Shown here: in pieces, positions 1 through 12,300 of the stretch
How positions within the stretch are numbered: the stretch's first letter is position 1
Layout of the letters: every line of letters begins with the position of its first letter
The notes under the pieces: generated by a model
What the model was told of the DNA's origin: nothing
Seen by the model: only the letters and a program-made list of their open reading frames with translations
Databases searched by the model: none
Source of the DNA: Pogonophryne albipinna
Lineage: Eukaryota; Chordata; Actinopteri; Perciformes; Artedidraconidae
Direction of reading: 5' to 3'
DNA: 64,000 nucleotides
Assembly: GCA_028583405.1 (NCBI GenBank)
Contig: JAPTMU010000405.1
Span: 1-64,000, forward strand
Program-made: the position numbers and the translations under genes

Positions 1-455
1 CCACCTGGTAAGGATGCCACCTGGTAAGGATGCCACCTGGTAAGGATGCCACCTGGTAAGGATGCCACCTGGTAAGGATGGTAATGGTGGTAAGGATGGT
101 AAGGATGCACCTGGTAAGGATGCCACCTGGTAAGGATGCACCTGGTAAGGATGCCACCTGGTAAGGATGCACCTGGTAAGGATGGTAAGGATGCACCTGG
201 TAAGGTTGTCACCTGGTAAGGATGGTAAGGATGCCACCTGGTAAGGATGGTAAGGATGCACCTGGTAAGGATGTCACCTGGTAAGGATGCACCTGGTAAG
301 GATGCCACCTGGTAAGGATGCACCTGGTAAGGATGCACCTGGTAAGGATGGTAATGGTGGTAAGGATGGTAAGGATGGTAAGGAAGGTAAGGATGGTAAG
401 GATGCCACCTGGTAAGGATAATAAAGCCGGTAAGGATGCCACCTGGTAATGCACT
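1..455. repeat. 15-16-bp minisatellite (GGATGCCACCTGGTAA family)
   Basis: Tandem copies of a 16-bp unit ggatgccacctggtaa alternate with a 15-bp form lacking one c and with short ggatggtaa pieces. The array is already running at base 1, so its left end lies outside the window. The last clear unit ends near 447. The open frame on the minus strand here is a by-product of the repeat and is not a gene. Confidence 0.95.
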
Positions 456-717
456 GATTCTGATATCTTAAATCTTAAATGGTATTTTTCAGGATTGACA
501 TCCTCGTGGATTCATCTTCTTATTACAGACACATGCATTTCCTAACATTCGGTCTATATGCTGTCAAATGTATTATCTCTTGGATTTACACACGGCATCT
601 ATTGCACGTCTGTCCGTCCTGGGAGAGGGATCCCTCCTCTGTTGCTCTGTCTGAGGTTTCTCCCATGTTCCCTTAAACTGTGGGTTTTCTCTGGAAGTGT
701 TTCCTTGTACGATGTGA

Positions 718-787
718 GGGTCTAAGGACAGAGGGTCTAAGGACAGAGGGTCTGAGGACAGAGGGTCTGAGGACAGAGGGTCTAAGG
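718..787 (+). repeat. 15-bp minisatellite, left part (split by hAT insertion)
   Basis: About 4.7 copies of the 15-bp unit gggtctaaggacaga (a/g variants at one position). The array is interrupted at 787/788 by the hAT element and resumes at 2491 with the same unit, so the two halves were one array before insertion. Confidence 0.95.
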
Positions 788-1074
788 CAGGGGTGCCCAA
801 CCGGTCGATCGCGATCGACCGGTCGATCGCGGGGAGATTCCCAGTCGATCGCGAGATGTGTCTAAAAATAGAACAACAATATTCTGTTTTATCGTTAATG
901 TCCTGTAACATAATCTTCCCGTGCCAGAATAATGCACTTGAACGCACCAAAGCTTTGTGATTGGCCGGCGTGACCCCATGTGTCGGGGCGTGGCTGGTGG
1001 GCAGTGGGCACTATTTCGCTGACGTTGTCCGTGGCAACAGGAGTGACAGTCCGCTCACACACAAGACCGCAATT

Positions 1075-1867
1075 ATGGCAGAAGCAAAAAAGCCCAAACT
1101 ATATAATTTTCACTCCGAGTGGGAGGATAATTATTTTTGTATCTATTCCAATTCAAAGTCCATCTGTCTCTCATCTGTCTCTCATCTGTCTCTCATCTGT
1201 CTCCCATCTGTCTCTCATCTGTCTCTCATCTGTCTCTCATCTATCTCTCATCTGTCTCTCGTCTGTCTCTCATCTGTCTCTCATCTGTCTCTCATCTGTC
1301 TCTCATCTGTCTCGTCTGTCTCATCTGTCTCCCATCTGTCTCTCATCTGTCTCTCATCTGTCTCTCATCTGTCTCTCATCTGTCTCTCGTCTGTCTCTCA
1401 TCTGTCTCTCATCTGTCTCATCTGTCTCATCTGTCTCTCATCTGTCTCTCGTCTGTCTCTCATCTGTCTCTCATCTGTCTCTCATCTGTCTCATCTGTCT
1501 CATCTGTCTCTCATCTGTCTCTCGTCTGTCTCTCATCTGTCTCTCGTCTGTCTCTCATCTGTCTCTCATCTGTCTCTCATCTGTCTCATCTGTCTCTCAT
1601 CTGTCTCTCATCTGTCTCTCATCTGTCTCTCATCTGCAATGCGAGCGTGGCTTTGTCGAAGAAGGGTCATTTAGGAGCGACATTTCAAAACAGTGCACAA
1701 ACGCTACGAGACGGAATGAGAAACACATGAAGTCTTTCAAAGACGGCGAAGTTTTGAAAGAAGCATTCCTGGAGGCTGTGACGCGCTTTTGGGGGACAGT
1801 AAAAACAACAGAAGCATTTCAACAGGTTTTTGATATAATAAAAACTCAAGTTAGATACCGTTATTAA
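1075..1867 (+). pseudogene. hAT transposase remnant, N-terminal BED-like finger region, frameshifted
   Basis: Three coding scraps lie in three different frames. The first, from ATG 1075, reads MAEAKKPKLYNFHSEWEDNYF, the usual N-terminal start of GTF2IRD2/ZBED-like hAT transposases. After the internal minisatellite comes a second (about 1628-1730) reading LICNASVALSKKGHLG, the BED-type zinc-finger region. In the position where family members carry the finger's histidines this copy reads ATFQ, so zinc ligands appear lost. The third (about 1735-1864) reads KDGEVLKEAFLEAVTRFW and stops at 1865-1867. Everything C-terminal of this, including the catalytic RNase H-like core, is absent. This is a dead gene. 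Confidence 0.8.
1157..1636 (+). repeat. 9/11-bp minisatellite inside the hAT transposase remnant
   Basis: About 43 copies of tctctcatctg (11 bp), mixed with 9-bp tctcatctg forms. The array sits exactly between the codons for SKSIC and those for LICNASVAL of the transposase. The intact junction would itself contain atctg-tctc-atctg, so the unit can be derived from the CLIC codons of the zinc finger by slippage. Confidence 0.92.
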
Positions 1868-2490
1868 TCAGCTGTAAGTTTGTTTATTTGAACTTATTCA
1901 TTATAATTATTGTACAAAAGGGTATAAGAATGCCTATGTATATAGTCTATCATCAATTCAGGTTAAGAAACTAGTGTTGCTTGCATCCTATTTTAAAGGC
2001 ATTTCTTTTTATAATTTACTAAAATGCAACAAAAAAAGGTTTTGATTCTATTAATTTTGTCTTTTTTATTGCACGTTGGCAGCAGATTCCTGAGTAGCTT
2101 CAGATCTGAGTTGTCTTATTAGGAAGCCTAATTTTAATGGCAAAGAAAGGGTTCAGAGTCTTTTCTTTCTTCCTGTGTCATATGGCAGCACTGTTCAATG
2201 TTTCTTGAAAACATGACCCACTGTAGTGACGTGTGAATAAACTCCAACTCTGTATCAACAACACTGTTGTGTAACTTCAGTTAAATACTTGTATGTGTGT
2301 AGATTAGAAAGAGGAAAGATAAAGGATCTGCAGTATTAATCGTACAAAGGTCAGTTTTATACAAGTAGAAGTGTGTATTTACCTGGTAGTAGGCTGTCAG
2401 TAACTACGCCTCTCTATTTGGACTGGTAGATCTCGGGAGACTGGCAACTTTAAAAGTAGCTCTCGGTTCAAAAAAGGTTGGGCACCCCTG

Positions 2491-2656
2491 GTCTAAGGAC
2501 AGAAGGTCTAAGGACAGAGGGTTTAAGGACAGAGGGTCTAAGGACAGAAGGTCTAAGGACAGAGGGTTTAAGGACAGAGGGTCTAAGGACAGAGGGTCTG
2601 AGGACAGAGGGTCTAAGGACAGAGGGTCTAAGGACAGAGGGTCTAAGGACAGAGGG
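2491..2656 (+). repeat. 15-bp minisatellite, right part
   Basis: About 11 copies of the 15-bp unit that also lies at 718-787. Single-base variants (gttta, agaag) distinguish copies. The first 8 bases are the right-hand target duplication of the hAT element. Confidence 0.95.
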
Positions 2657-2913
2657 TGTCGTTTTTCTCATACTGATATTCTGAACAATCTGTGTTGTTG
2701 TATTTGCTGTAAAGTGTCTCTACTGCAGGCTATTTTTATTATATGTTCAGCACTTTGGCTCCACCAAACATCGTTTATAAATGTGCTATATAAATAAAAC
2801 CTGATTGTATTTTATTTACCTATAATTCATGTGTAATGTCTTATCTATGCTGCTGTGACGACAACATGTCCCAAATAGGGATCAATAAAGTTTATCTTTA
2901 TCTAATCGATCCT
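2657..2913 (+). other. Unassigned AT-rich stretch with 3'-tail-like sequences
   Basis: Two segments look like transcript 3' tails: one with tgctatataaataaaacc around 2783-2802 and one with gggatcaataaagtttatc around 2877-2898. A similar aattggtatcaataaagtac tail recurs near 32674-32693. Such tails are common at LINE and gene 3' ends in fish. No coding sequence is attached to them here. Confidence 0.4.
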
Positions 2914-3308
2914 CTTACTCACGGTAGTCAGTTCTTCCAGTCCGGGTTTTCTGTTGATCCAGTCCGGGTTTTCTGTTGATCCAGTCCGGGTTTTCTGTTG
3001 ATCCAGTCCGGGTCTTCTGGGTGATTGTGGAGCAGTACCTTTCGGTTTGCGCAGCAATAAAAATAAAAATAAAAAGAACTGGAGAAATAGTCCGAGGCGG
3101 AGGGAGAAAACGTTTTTTAAAAATTCAACGACTACACTTTTGAGTTTTTACGAATAAAACCATAGTTTTTACCGACCAATAAGAGTGTGTTGCTCCGAGA
3201 TCTTCCTGCGGTTGTTCTGCTGCAATGATGGCAGATACTGAGTGTTGCCGCCAAACCTGCAACCAATCACAGTCTAGATGGGCGGGTCTGTGGGTGTTTA
3301 GCTGAGAG
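2914..3308 (+). repeat. 395-bp dispersed cassette, copy 1
   Basis: The segment from cttactcacggtagtcag to tgtttagctgagag recurs at 29571-29960 in the same orientation, with only scattered substitutions and a different A-rich tract. It opens with four imperfect copies of a 22-bp unit (cagtccgggttttctgttga). Two CCAAT-type motifs (accaataag near 3175, accaatcac near 3262) give it a promoter-like look, but no gene follows. It lies immediately upstream of 57-bp array A. Its family is unknown to me. Confidence 0.85.
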
Positions 3309-3333
3309 GAAACCGGTGTCACATTACTTCTAA

Positions 3334-6300
3334 CTTTAAGAGTCCTCTCCTGCTGATGTTCAGGTGTATATCAGTATGTAGTGTCTCTACTTTAAAGAGT
3401 CCTCTCCTGCTGATGTTCAGGTGTATATCAGTATGTAGTGTCTCTACTTTAAAGAGTCCTCTCCTGCTGATGTTCAGGTGTATATCAGTATGTAGTGTCT
3501 CTACTTTAAAGAGTCCTCTCCTGCTGATGTTCAGGTGTATATCAGTATGTAGTGTCTCTACTTTAAAGAGTCCTCTCCTGCTGATGTTCAGGTGTATATC
3601 AGTATGTAGTGTCTCTACTTTAAAGAGTCCTCTCCTGCTGATGTTCAGGTGTATATCAGTATGTAGTGTCTCTACTTTAAAGAGTCCTCTCCTGCTGATG
3701 TTCAGATGTATATCAGTATGTAGTGTCTCTACTTTAAAGAGTCCTCTCCAGCTGATGTTCAGGTGTATATCAGTATGTAGTGTCTCTACTTTAAAGAGTC
3801 CTCTCCTGCTGATGTTCAGATGTATATCAGTATGTAGTGTCTCTACTTTAAAGAGTCCTCTCCAGCTGATGTTCAGGTGTATATCAGTATGTAGTGTCTC
3901 TACTTTAAAGAGTCCTCTCCAGCTGATGTTCAGGTGTATATCAGTATGTAGTGTCTCTACTTTAAAGAGTCCTCTCCTGCTGATGTTCAGGTGTATATCA
4001 GTATGTAGTGTCTCTACTTTAAAGAGTCCTCTCCAGCTGATGTTCAGGTGTATATCAGTATGTAGTGTCTCTACTTTAAAGAGTCCTCTCCTGCTGATGT
4101 TCAGGTGTATATCAGTATGTAGTGTCTCTACTTTAAAGAGTCCTCTCCTGCTGATGTTCAGGTGTATATCAGTATGTAGTGTCTCTACTTTAAAGAGTCC
4201 TCTCCTGCTGATGTTCAGGTGTATATCAGTATGTAGTGTCTCTACTTTAAAGAGTCCTCTCCTGCTGATGTTCAGGTGTATATCAGTATGTAGTGTCTCT
4301 ACTTTAAAGAGTCCTCTCCTGCTGATGTTCAGGTGTATATCAGTATGTAGTGTCTCTACTTTAAAGAGTCCTCTCCTGCTGATGTTCAGGTGTATATCAG
4401 TATGTAGTGTCTCTACTTTAAAGAGTCCTCTCCTGCTGATGTTCAGGTGTATATCAGTATGTAGTGTCTCTACTTTAAAGAGTCCTCTCCTGCTGATGTT
4501 CAGGTGTATATCAGTATGTAGTGTCTCTACTTTAAAGAGTCCTCTCCTGCTGATGTTCAGATGTATATCAGTATGTAGTGTCTCTACTTTAAAGAGTCCT
4601 CTCCTGCTGATGTTCGGGTGTATATCAGTATGTAGTGTCTCTACTTTAAAGAGTCCTCTCCTGCTGGTTCAGGTGTATATCAGTATGTAGTGTCTCTACT
4701 TTAAAGAGTCCTCTCCTGCTGATGTTCAGGTGTATATCAGTATGTAGTGTCTCTACTTTAAAGAGTCCTCTCCTGCTGATGTTCTGGTGTATATCAGTAT
4801 GTAGTGTCTCTACTTTAAAGAGTCCTCTCCTGCTGATGTTCGGGTGTATATCAGTATGTAGTGTCTCTACTTTAAAGAGTCCTCTCCTGCTGATGTTCAG
4901 GTGTATATCAGTATGTAGTGTCTCTACTTTAAAGAGTCCTCTCCTGCTGATGTTCAGGTGTATATCAGTATGTAGTGTCTCTACTTTAAAGAGTCCTCTC
5001 CTGCTGATGTTCAGGTGTATATCAGTATGTAGTGTCTCTACTTTAAAGAGTCCTCTCCTGCTGATGTTCTGGTGTATATCAGTATGTAGTGTCTCTACTT
5101 TAAAGAGTCCTCTCCTGCTGATGTTCGGGTGTATATCAGTATGTAGTGTCTCTACTTTAAAGAGTCCTCTCCTGCTGATGTTCAGGTGTATATCAGTATG
5201 TAGTGTCTCTACTTTAAAGAGTCCTCTCCTGCTGATGTTCAGGTGTATATCAGTATGTAGTGTCTCTACTTTAAAGAGTCCCTCCTGCTGATGTTCTGGT
5301 GTATATCAGTATGTAGTGTCTCTACTTTAAAGAGTCCTCTCCTGCTGATGTTCAGATGTATATCAGTATGTAGTGTCTCTACTTTAAAGAGTCCTCTCCT
5401 GCTGATGTTCGGGTGTATATCAGTATGTAGTGTCTCTACTTTAAAGAGTCCTCTCCTGCTGATGTTCTGGTGTATATCAGTATGTAGTGTCTCTACTTTA
5501 AAGAGTCCTCTCCTGCTGATGTTCAGATGTATATCAGTATGTAGTGTCTCTACTTTAAAGAGTCCTCTCCAGCTGATGTTCAGGTGTATATCAGTATGTA
5601 GTGTCTCTACTTTAAAGAGTCCTCTCCTGCTGATGTTCAGGTGTATATCAGTATGTAGTGTCTCTACTTTAAAGAGTCCTCTCCTGCTGATGTTCAGGTG
5701 TATATCAGTATGTAGTGTCTCTACTTTAAAGAGTCCTCTCCAGCTGATGTTCAGGTGTATATCAGTATGTAGTGTCTCTACTTTAAAGAGTCCTCTCCTG
5801 CTGATGTTCAGGTGTATATCATATGTAGTGTCTCTACTTTAAAGAGTCCTCTCCTGCTGATGTTCAGGTGTATATCAGTATGTAGTGTCTCTACTTTAAA
5901 GAGTCCTCTCCAGCTGATGTTCAGGTGTATATCAGTATGTAGTGTCTCTACTTTAAAGAGTCCTCTCCTGCTGATGTTCAGGTGTATATCAGTATGTAGT
6001 GTCTCTACTTTAAAGAGTCCTCTCCTGCTGATGTTCAGGTGTATATCAGTATGTAGTGTCTCTACTTTAAAGAGTCCTCTCCTGCTGATGTTCAGGTGTA
6101 TATCAGTATGTAGTGTCTCTACTATAAAGAGTCCTCTCCTGATGATGTTCAGGTGTATATCAGTATGTAGTGTCTCTACTTTAAAGAGTCCTCTCCTGCT
6201 GATGTTCAGGTGTATATCAGTATGTAGTGTCTCTACTTTAAAGAGTCCTCTCCTGCTGATGTTCAGGTGTATCAGTATGTAGTGTCTCTACTTTAAAGAG

Positions 6301-9300
6301 TCCTCTCCTGCTGATGTTCAGGTGTATATCAGTATGTAGTGTCTCTACTTTAAAGAGTCCTCTCCTGATGATGTTCAGGTGTATATCAGTATGTAGTGTC
6401 TCTACTTTAAAGAGTCCTCTCCTGATGATGTTCAGGTGTATATCAGTATGTAGTGTCTCTACTTTAAAGAGTCCTCTCCTGCTGATGTTCAGGTGTATAT
6501 CAGTATGTAGTGTCTCTACTTTAAAGAGTCCTCTCCTGCTGATGTTCAGGTGTATATCAGTATGTAGTGTCTCTACTTTAAAGAGTCCTCTCCTGCTGAT
6601 GTTCAGGTGTATATCAGTATGTAGTGTCTCTACTTTAAAGAGTCCTCTCCTGCTGATGTTCAGGTGTATATCAGTATGTAGTGTCTCTACTTTAAAGAGT
6701 CCTCTCCTGCTGATGTTCAGGTGTATATCAGTATGTAGTGTCTCTACTTTAAAGAGTCCTCTCCTGCTGATGTTCAGGTGTATATCAGTATGTAGTGTCT
6801 CTACTTTAAAGAGTCCTCTCCTGCTGATGTTCAGGTGTATATCAGTATGTAGTGTCTCTACTTTAAAGAGTCCTCTCCTGCTGATGTTCAGGTGTATATC
6901 AGTATGTAGTGTCTCTACTTTAAAGAGTCCTCTCCTGCTGATGTTCAGGTGTATATCAGTATGTAGTGTCTCTACTTTAAAGAGTCCTCTCCTGATGATG
7001 TTCAGGTGTATATCAGTATGTAGTGTCTCTACTTTAAAGAGTCCTCTCCTGCTGATGTTCAGGTGTATATCAGTATGTAGTGTCTCTACTTTAAAGAGTC
7101 CTCTCCTGCTGATGTTCAGGTGTATATCAGTATGTAGTGTCTCTACTTTAAAGAGTCCTCTCCTGATGATGTTCAGGTGTATATCAGTATGTAGTGTCTC
7201 TACTTTAAAGAGTCCTCTCCTGCTGATGTTCAGGTGTATATCAGTATGTAGTGTCTCTACTTTAAAGAGTCCTCTCCTGCTGATGTTCAGGTGTATATCA
7301 GTATGTAGTGTCTCTACTTTAAAGAGTCCTCTCCTGCTGATGTTCAGGTGTATATCAGTATGTAGTGTCTCTACTTTAAAGAGTCCTCTCCTGCTGATGT
7401 TCAGGTGTATATCAGTATGTAGTGTCTCTACTTTAAAGAGTCCTCTCCTGCTGATGTTCAGGTGTATATCAGTATGTAGTGTCTCTACTTTAAAGAGTCC
7501 TCTCCTGCTGATGTTCAGGTGTATATCAGTATGTAGTGTCTCTACTTTAAAGAGTCCTCTCCTGCTGATGTTCAGGTGTATATCAGTATGTAGTGTCTCT
7601 ACTTTAAAGAGTCCTCTCCTGCTGATGTTCAGGTGTATATCAGTATGTAGTGTCTCTACTTTAAAGAGTCCTCTCCTGCTGATGTTCAGGTGTATATCAG
7701 TATGTAGTGTCTCTACTTTAAAGAGTCCTCTCCATGATGTTCAGGTGTATATCAGTATGTAGTGTCTCTACTTTAAAGAGTCCTCTCCTGCTGATGTTCA
7801 GGTGTATATCAGTATGTAGTGTCTCTACTTTAAAGAGTCCTCTCCTGCTGATGTTCAGGTGTATATCAGTATGTAGTGTCTCTACTTTAAAGAGTCCTCT
7901 CCTGCTGATGTTCAGGTGTATATCAGTATGTAGTGTCTCTACTTTAAAGAGTCCTCTCCTGCTGATGTTCAGGTGTATATCAGTATGTAGTGTCTCTACT
8001 TTAAAGAGTCCTCTCCTGCTGATGTTCAGGTGTATATCAGTATGTAGTGTCTCTACTTTAAAGAGTCCTCTCCAGCTGATGTTCAGGTGTATATCAGTAT
8101 GTAGTGTCTCTACTTTAAAGAGTCCTCTCCTGCTGATGTTCAGGTGTATATCAGTATGTAGTGTCTCTACTTTAAAGAGTCCTCTCCTGCTGATGTTCAG
8201 GTGTATATCAGTATGTAGTGTCTCTACTTTAAAGAGTCCTCTCCTGCTGATGTTCAGGTGTATATCAGTATGTAGTGTCTCTACTTTAAAGAGTCCTCTC
8301 CTGCTGATGTTCAGGTGTATATCAGTATGTAGTGTCTCTACTTTAAAGAGTCCTCTCCTGCTGATGTTCAGGTGTATATCAGTATGTAGTGTCTCTACTT
8401 TAAAGAGTCCTCTCCTGCTGATGTTCAGGTGTATATCAGTATGTAGTGTCTCTACTTTAAAGAGTCCTCTCCTGATGATGTTCAGGTGTATATCAGTATG
8501 TTGTCTCTACTTTAAAAGAGTCCTCTCCTGCTGATGTTCAGGTGTATATCAGTATGTAGTGTCTCTACTTTAAAGAGTCCTCTCCTGCTGATGTTCAGGT
8601 GTATATCAGTATGTAGTGTCTCTACTTTAAAGAGTCCTCTCCTGCTGATGTTCAGGTGTATATCAGTATGTAGTGTCTCTACTTTAAAGAGTCCTCTCCT
8701 GCTGATGTTCAGGTGTATATCAGTATGTAGTGTCTCTACTTTAAAGAGTCCTCTCCTGCTGATGTTCAGGTGTATATCAGTATGTAGTGTCTCTACTTTA
8801 AAGAGTCCTCTCCTGCTGATGTTCGGTGTATATCAGTATGTAGTGTCTCTACTTTAAAGAGTCCTCTCCTGCTGATGTTCAGGTGTATATCAGTATGTAG
8901 TGTCTCTACTTTAAAGAGTCCTCTCCTTGATGTTCAGGTGTATATCAGTATGTAGTGTCTCTACTTTAAAGAGTCCTCTCCTGCTGATGTTCAGGTGTAT
9001 ATCAGTATGTAGTGTCTCTACTTTAAAGAGTCCTCTCCTGCTGATGTTCAGGTGTATATCAGTAGTGTCTCTACTTTAAAGAGTCCTCTCCTGATGATGT
9101 TCAGGTGTATATCAGTATGTAGTGTCTCTACTTTAAAGAGTCCTCTCCTGATTGTTCAGGTGTATATCAGTATGTAGTGTCTCTACTTTAAAGAGTCCTC
9201 TCCTGATGATGTTCAGGTGTATATCAGTATGTAGTGTCTCTACTTTAAAGAGTCCTCTCCTGCTGATGTTCAGGTGTATATCAGTATGTAGTGTCTCTAC

Positions 9301-12300
9301 TTTAAAGAGTCCTCTCCTGATGATGTTCAGGTGTATATCAGTATGTAGTGTCTCTACTTTAAAGAGTCCTCTCCTGATGATGTTCAGGTGTATATCAGTA
9401 TGTAGTGTCTCTACTTTAAAGAGTCCTCTCCTGCTGATGTTCAGGTGTATATCAGTATGTAGTGTCTCTACTTTAAAGAGTCCTCTCCTGATGATTTCAG
9501 GTGTATATCAGTATGTAGTGTCTCTACTTTAAAGAGTCCTCTCCTGATGATGTTCAGGTGTATATCAGTATGTAGTGTCTCTACTTTAAAGAGTCCTCTC
9601 CTGATGATGTTCAGGTGTATATCAGTATGTAGTGTCTCTACTTTAAAGAGTCCTCTCCTGCTGATGTTCAGGTGTATATCAGTATGTAGTGTCTCTACTT
9701 TAAAGAGTCCTCTCCTGATGATGTTCAGGTGTATATCAGTATGTAGTGTCTCTACTTTAAAGAGTCCTCTCCTGCTGATGTTCAGGTGTATATCAGTATG
9801 TAGTGTCTCTACTTTAAAGAGTCCTCTCCTGCTGATGTTCAGGTGTATATCAGTATGTAGTGTCTCTACTTTAAAGAGTCCTCTCCTGGTGATGTTCAGG
9901 TGTATATCAGTATGTAGTGTCTCTACTTTAAAGAGTCCTCTCCTGATGATGTTCAGGTGAATATCAGTATGTAGTGTCTCTACTTTAAAGAGTCCTCTCC
10001 TGCTGATGTTCAGGTGTATATCAGTATGTAGTGTCTCTACTTTAAAGAGTCCTCTCCTGCTGATGTTCAGGTGTATATCAGTATGTAGTGTCTCTACTTT
10101 AAAGAGTCCTCTCCTGATGATGTTCAGGTGTATATCAGTATGTAGTGTCTCTACTTTAAAGAGTCCTCTCCTGATGATGTTCAGGTGTATATCAGTATGT
10201 AGTGTCTCTACTTTGAGTCCTCTCCTGATGATGTTCAGGTGTATATCAGTATGTAGTGTCTCTACTTTAAAGAGTCCTCTCCTGCTGATGTTCAGGTGTA
10301 TATCAGTATGTAGTGTCTCTACTTTAAAGAGTCCTCTCCTGATGATGTTCAGGTGTATATCAGTATGTAGTGTCTCTACTTTAAAGAGTCCTCTCCTGAT
10401 GATGTTCAGGTGTATATCAGTATGTAGTGTCTCTACTTTAAAGAGTCCTCTCCTGCTGATGTTCAGGTGTATATCAGTATGTAGTGTCTCTACTTTAAAG
10501 AGTCCTCTCCTGATGATGTTCAGGTGTATATCAGTATGTAGTGTCTCTACTTTAAAGAGTCCTCTCCTGATGATGTTCAGGTGTATATCAGTATGTAGTG
10601 TCTCTACTTTAAAGAGTCCTCTCCTGCTGATGTTCAGGTGTATATCAGTATGTAGTGTCTCTACTTTAAAGAGTCCTCTCCTGCTGATGTTCAGGTGTAT
10701 ATCAGTATGTAGTGTCTCTACTTTAAAGAGTCCTCTCCTGCTGATGTTCAGGTGTATATCAGTATGTAGTGTCTCTACTTTAAAGAGTCCTCTCCTGGTG
10801 ATGTTCAGGTGTATATCAGTATGTAGTGTCTCTACTTTAAAGAGTCCTCTCCTGATGATGTTCAGGTGAATATCAGTATGTAGTGTCTCTACTTTAAAGA
10901 GTCCTCTCCTGCTGATGTTCAGGTGTATATCAGTATGTAGTGTCTCTACTTTAAAGAGTCCTCTCCTGATGATGTTCAGGTGTATATCAGTATGTAGTGT
11001 CTCTACTTTAAAGAGTCCTCTCCTGATGATGTTCAGGTGTATATCAGTATGTAGTGTCTCTACTTTAAAGAGTCCTCTCCTGCTGATGTTCAGGTGTATA
11101 TCAGTATGTAGTGTCTCTACTTTAAAGAGTCCTCTCCTGCTGATGTTCAGGTGTATATCAGTATGTAGTGTCTCTACTTTAAAGAGTCCTCTCCTGGTGA
11201 TGTTCAGGTGTATATCAGTATGTAGTGTCTCTACTTTAAAGAGTCCTCTCCTGATGATGTTCAGGTGAATATCAGTATGTAGTGTCTCTACTTTAAAGAG
11301 TCCTCTCCTGCTGATGTTCAGGTGTATATCAGTATGTAGTGTCTCTACTTTAAAGAGTCCTCTCCAGCTGATGTTCAGGTGTATATCAGTATGTAGTGTC
11401 TCTACTTTAAAGAGTCCTCTCCTGCTGATGTTCAGGTGTATATCAGTATGTAGTGTCTCTACTTTAAAGAGTCTCTCCTGCTGATGTTCAGGTGTATATC
11501 AGTATGTAGTGTCTCTACTTTAAAGAGTCCTCTCCTGCTGATGTTCAGGTGTATATCAGTATGTAGTGTCTCTACTTTAAAGAGTTCTCTCCTGATGATG
11601 TTCAGGTGTATATCAGTATGTAGTGTCTCTACTTTAAAGAGTCCTCTCCTGATGATGTTCAGGTGTATATCAGTATGTAGTGTCTCTACTTTAAAGAGTC
11701 CTCTCCTGCTGATGTTCAGGTGTATATCAGTATGTAGTGTCTCTACTTTAAAGAGTCCTCTCCTGCTGATGTTCAGGTGTATATCAGTATGTAGTGTCTC
11801 TACTTTAAAGAGTCCTCTCCTGCTGATGTTCAGGTGTATATCAGTATGTAGTGTCTCTACTTTAAAGAGTCCTCTCCTGCTGATGTTCAGGTGTATATCA
11901 GTATGTAGTGTCTCTACTTTAAAGAGTCTCTCCTGATGATGTTCAGGTGTATATCAGTATGTAGTGTCTCTACTTTAAAGAGTCCTCTCCTGATGATGTT
12001 CAGGTGTATATCAGTATGTAGTGTCTCTACTTTAAAGAGTCTCTCCTGCTGATGTTCAGGTGTATATCAGTATGTAGTGTCTCTACTTTAAAGAGTCCTC
12101 TCCTGCTGATGTTCAGGTGTATATCAGTATGTAGTGTCTCTACTTTAAAGAGTCTCTCCTGCTGGTGTTCAGGTGTATATCAGTATGTAGTGTCTCTACT
12201 TTAAAGAGTCCTCTCCTGATGATGTTCAGGTGTATATCAGTATGTAGTGTCTCTACTTTAAAGAGTCCTCTCCTGCTGATGTTCAGGTGTATATCAGTAT

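Larger units (their letters stand above)
788..2490 (+). mobile_element. hAT-superfamily DNA transposon, complete ends, internally deleted
   Basis: The ends are inverted repeats: caggggtgcccaacc at 788 and its complement ggttgggcacccctg ending at 2490. The 8-bp sequence gtctaagg flanks both ends (780-787 and 2491-2498), the size of target duplication expected of hAT elements. The left terminus, with its repeated cggtcgatcgcgatcgacc palindrome, and the right terminus match the Charlie/Zaphod type of hAT known from fish, by recognition. At 1,703 bp it is too short for a full transposase of this family and holds only a broken transposase remnant plus an internal minisatellite, so it should be non-autonomous. 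Confidence 0.93.
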
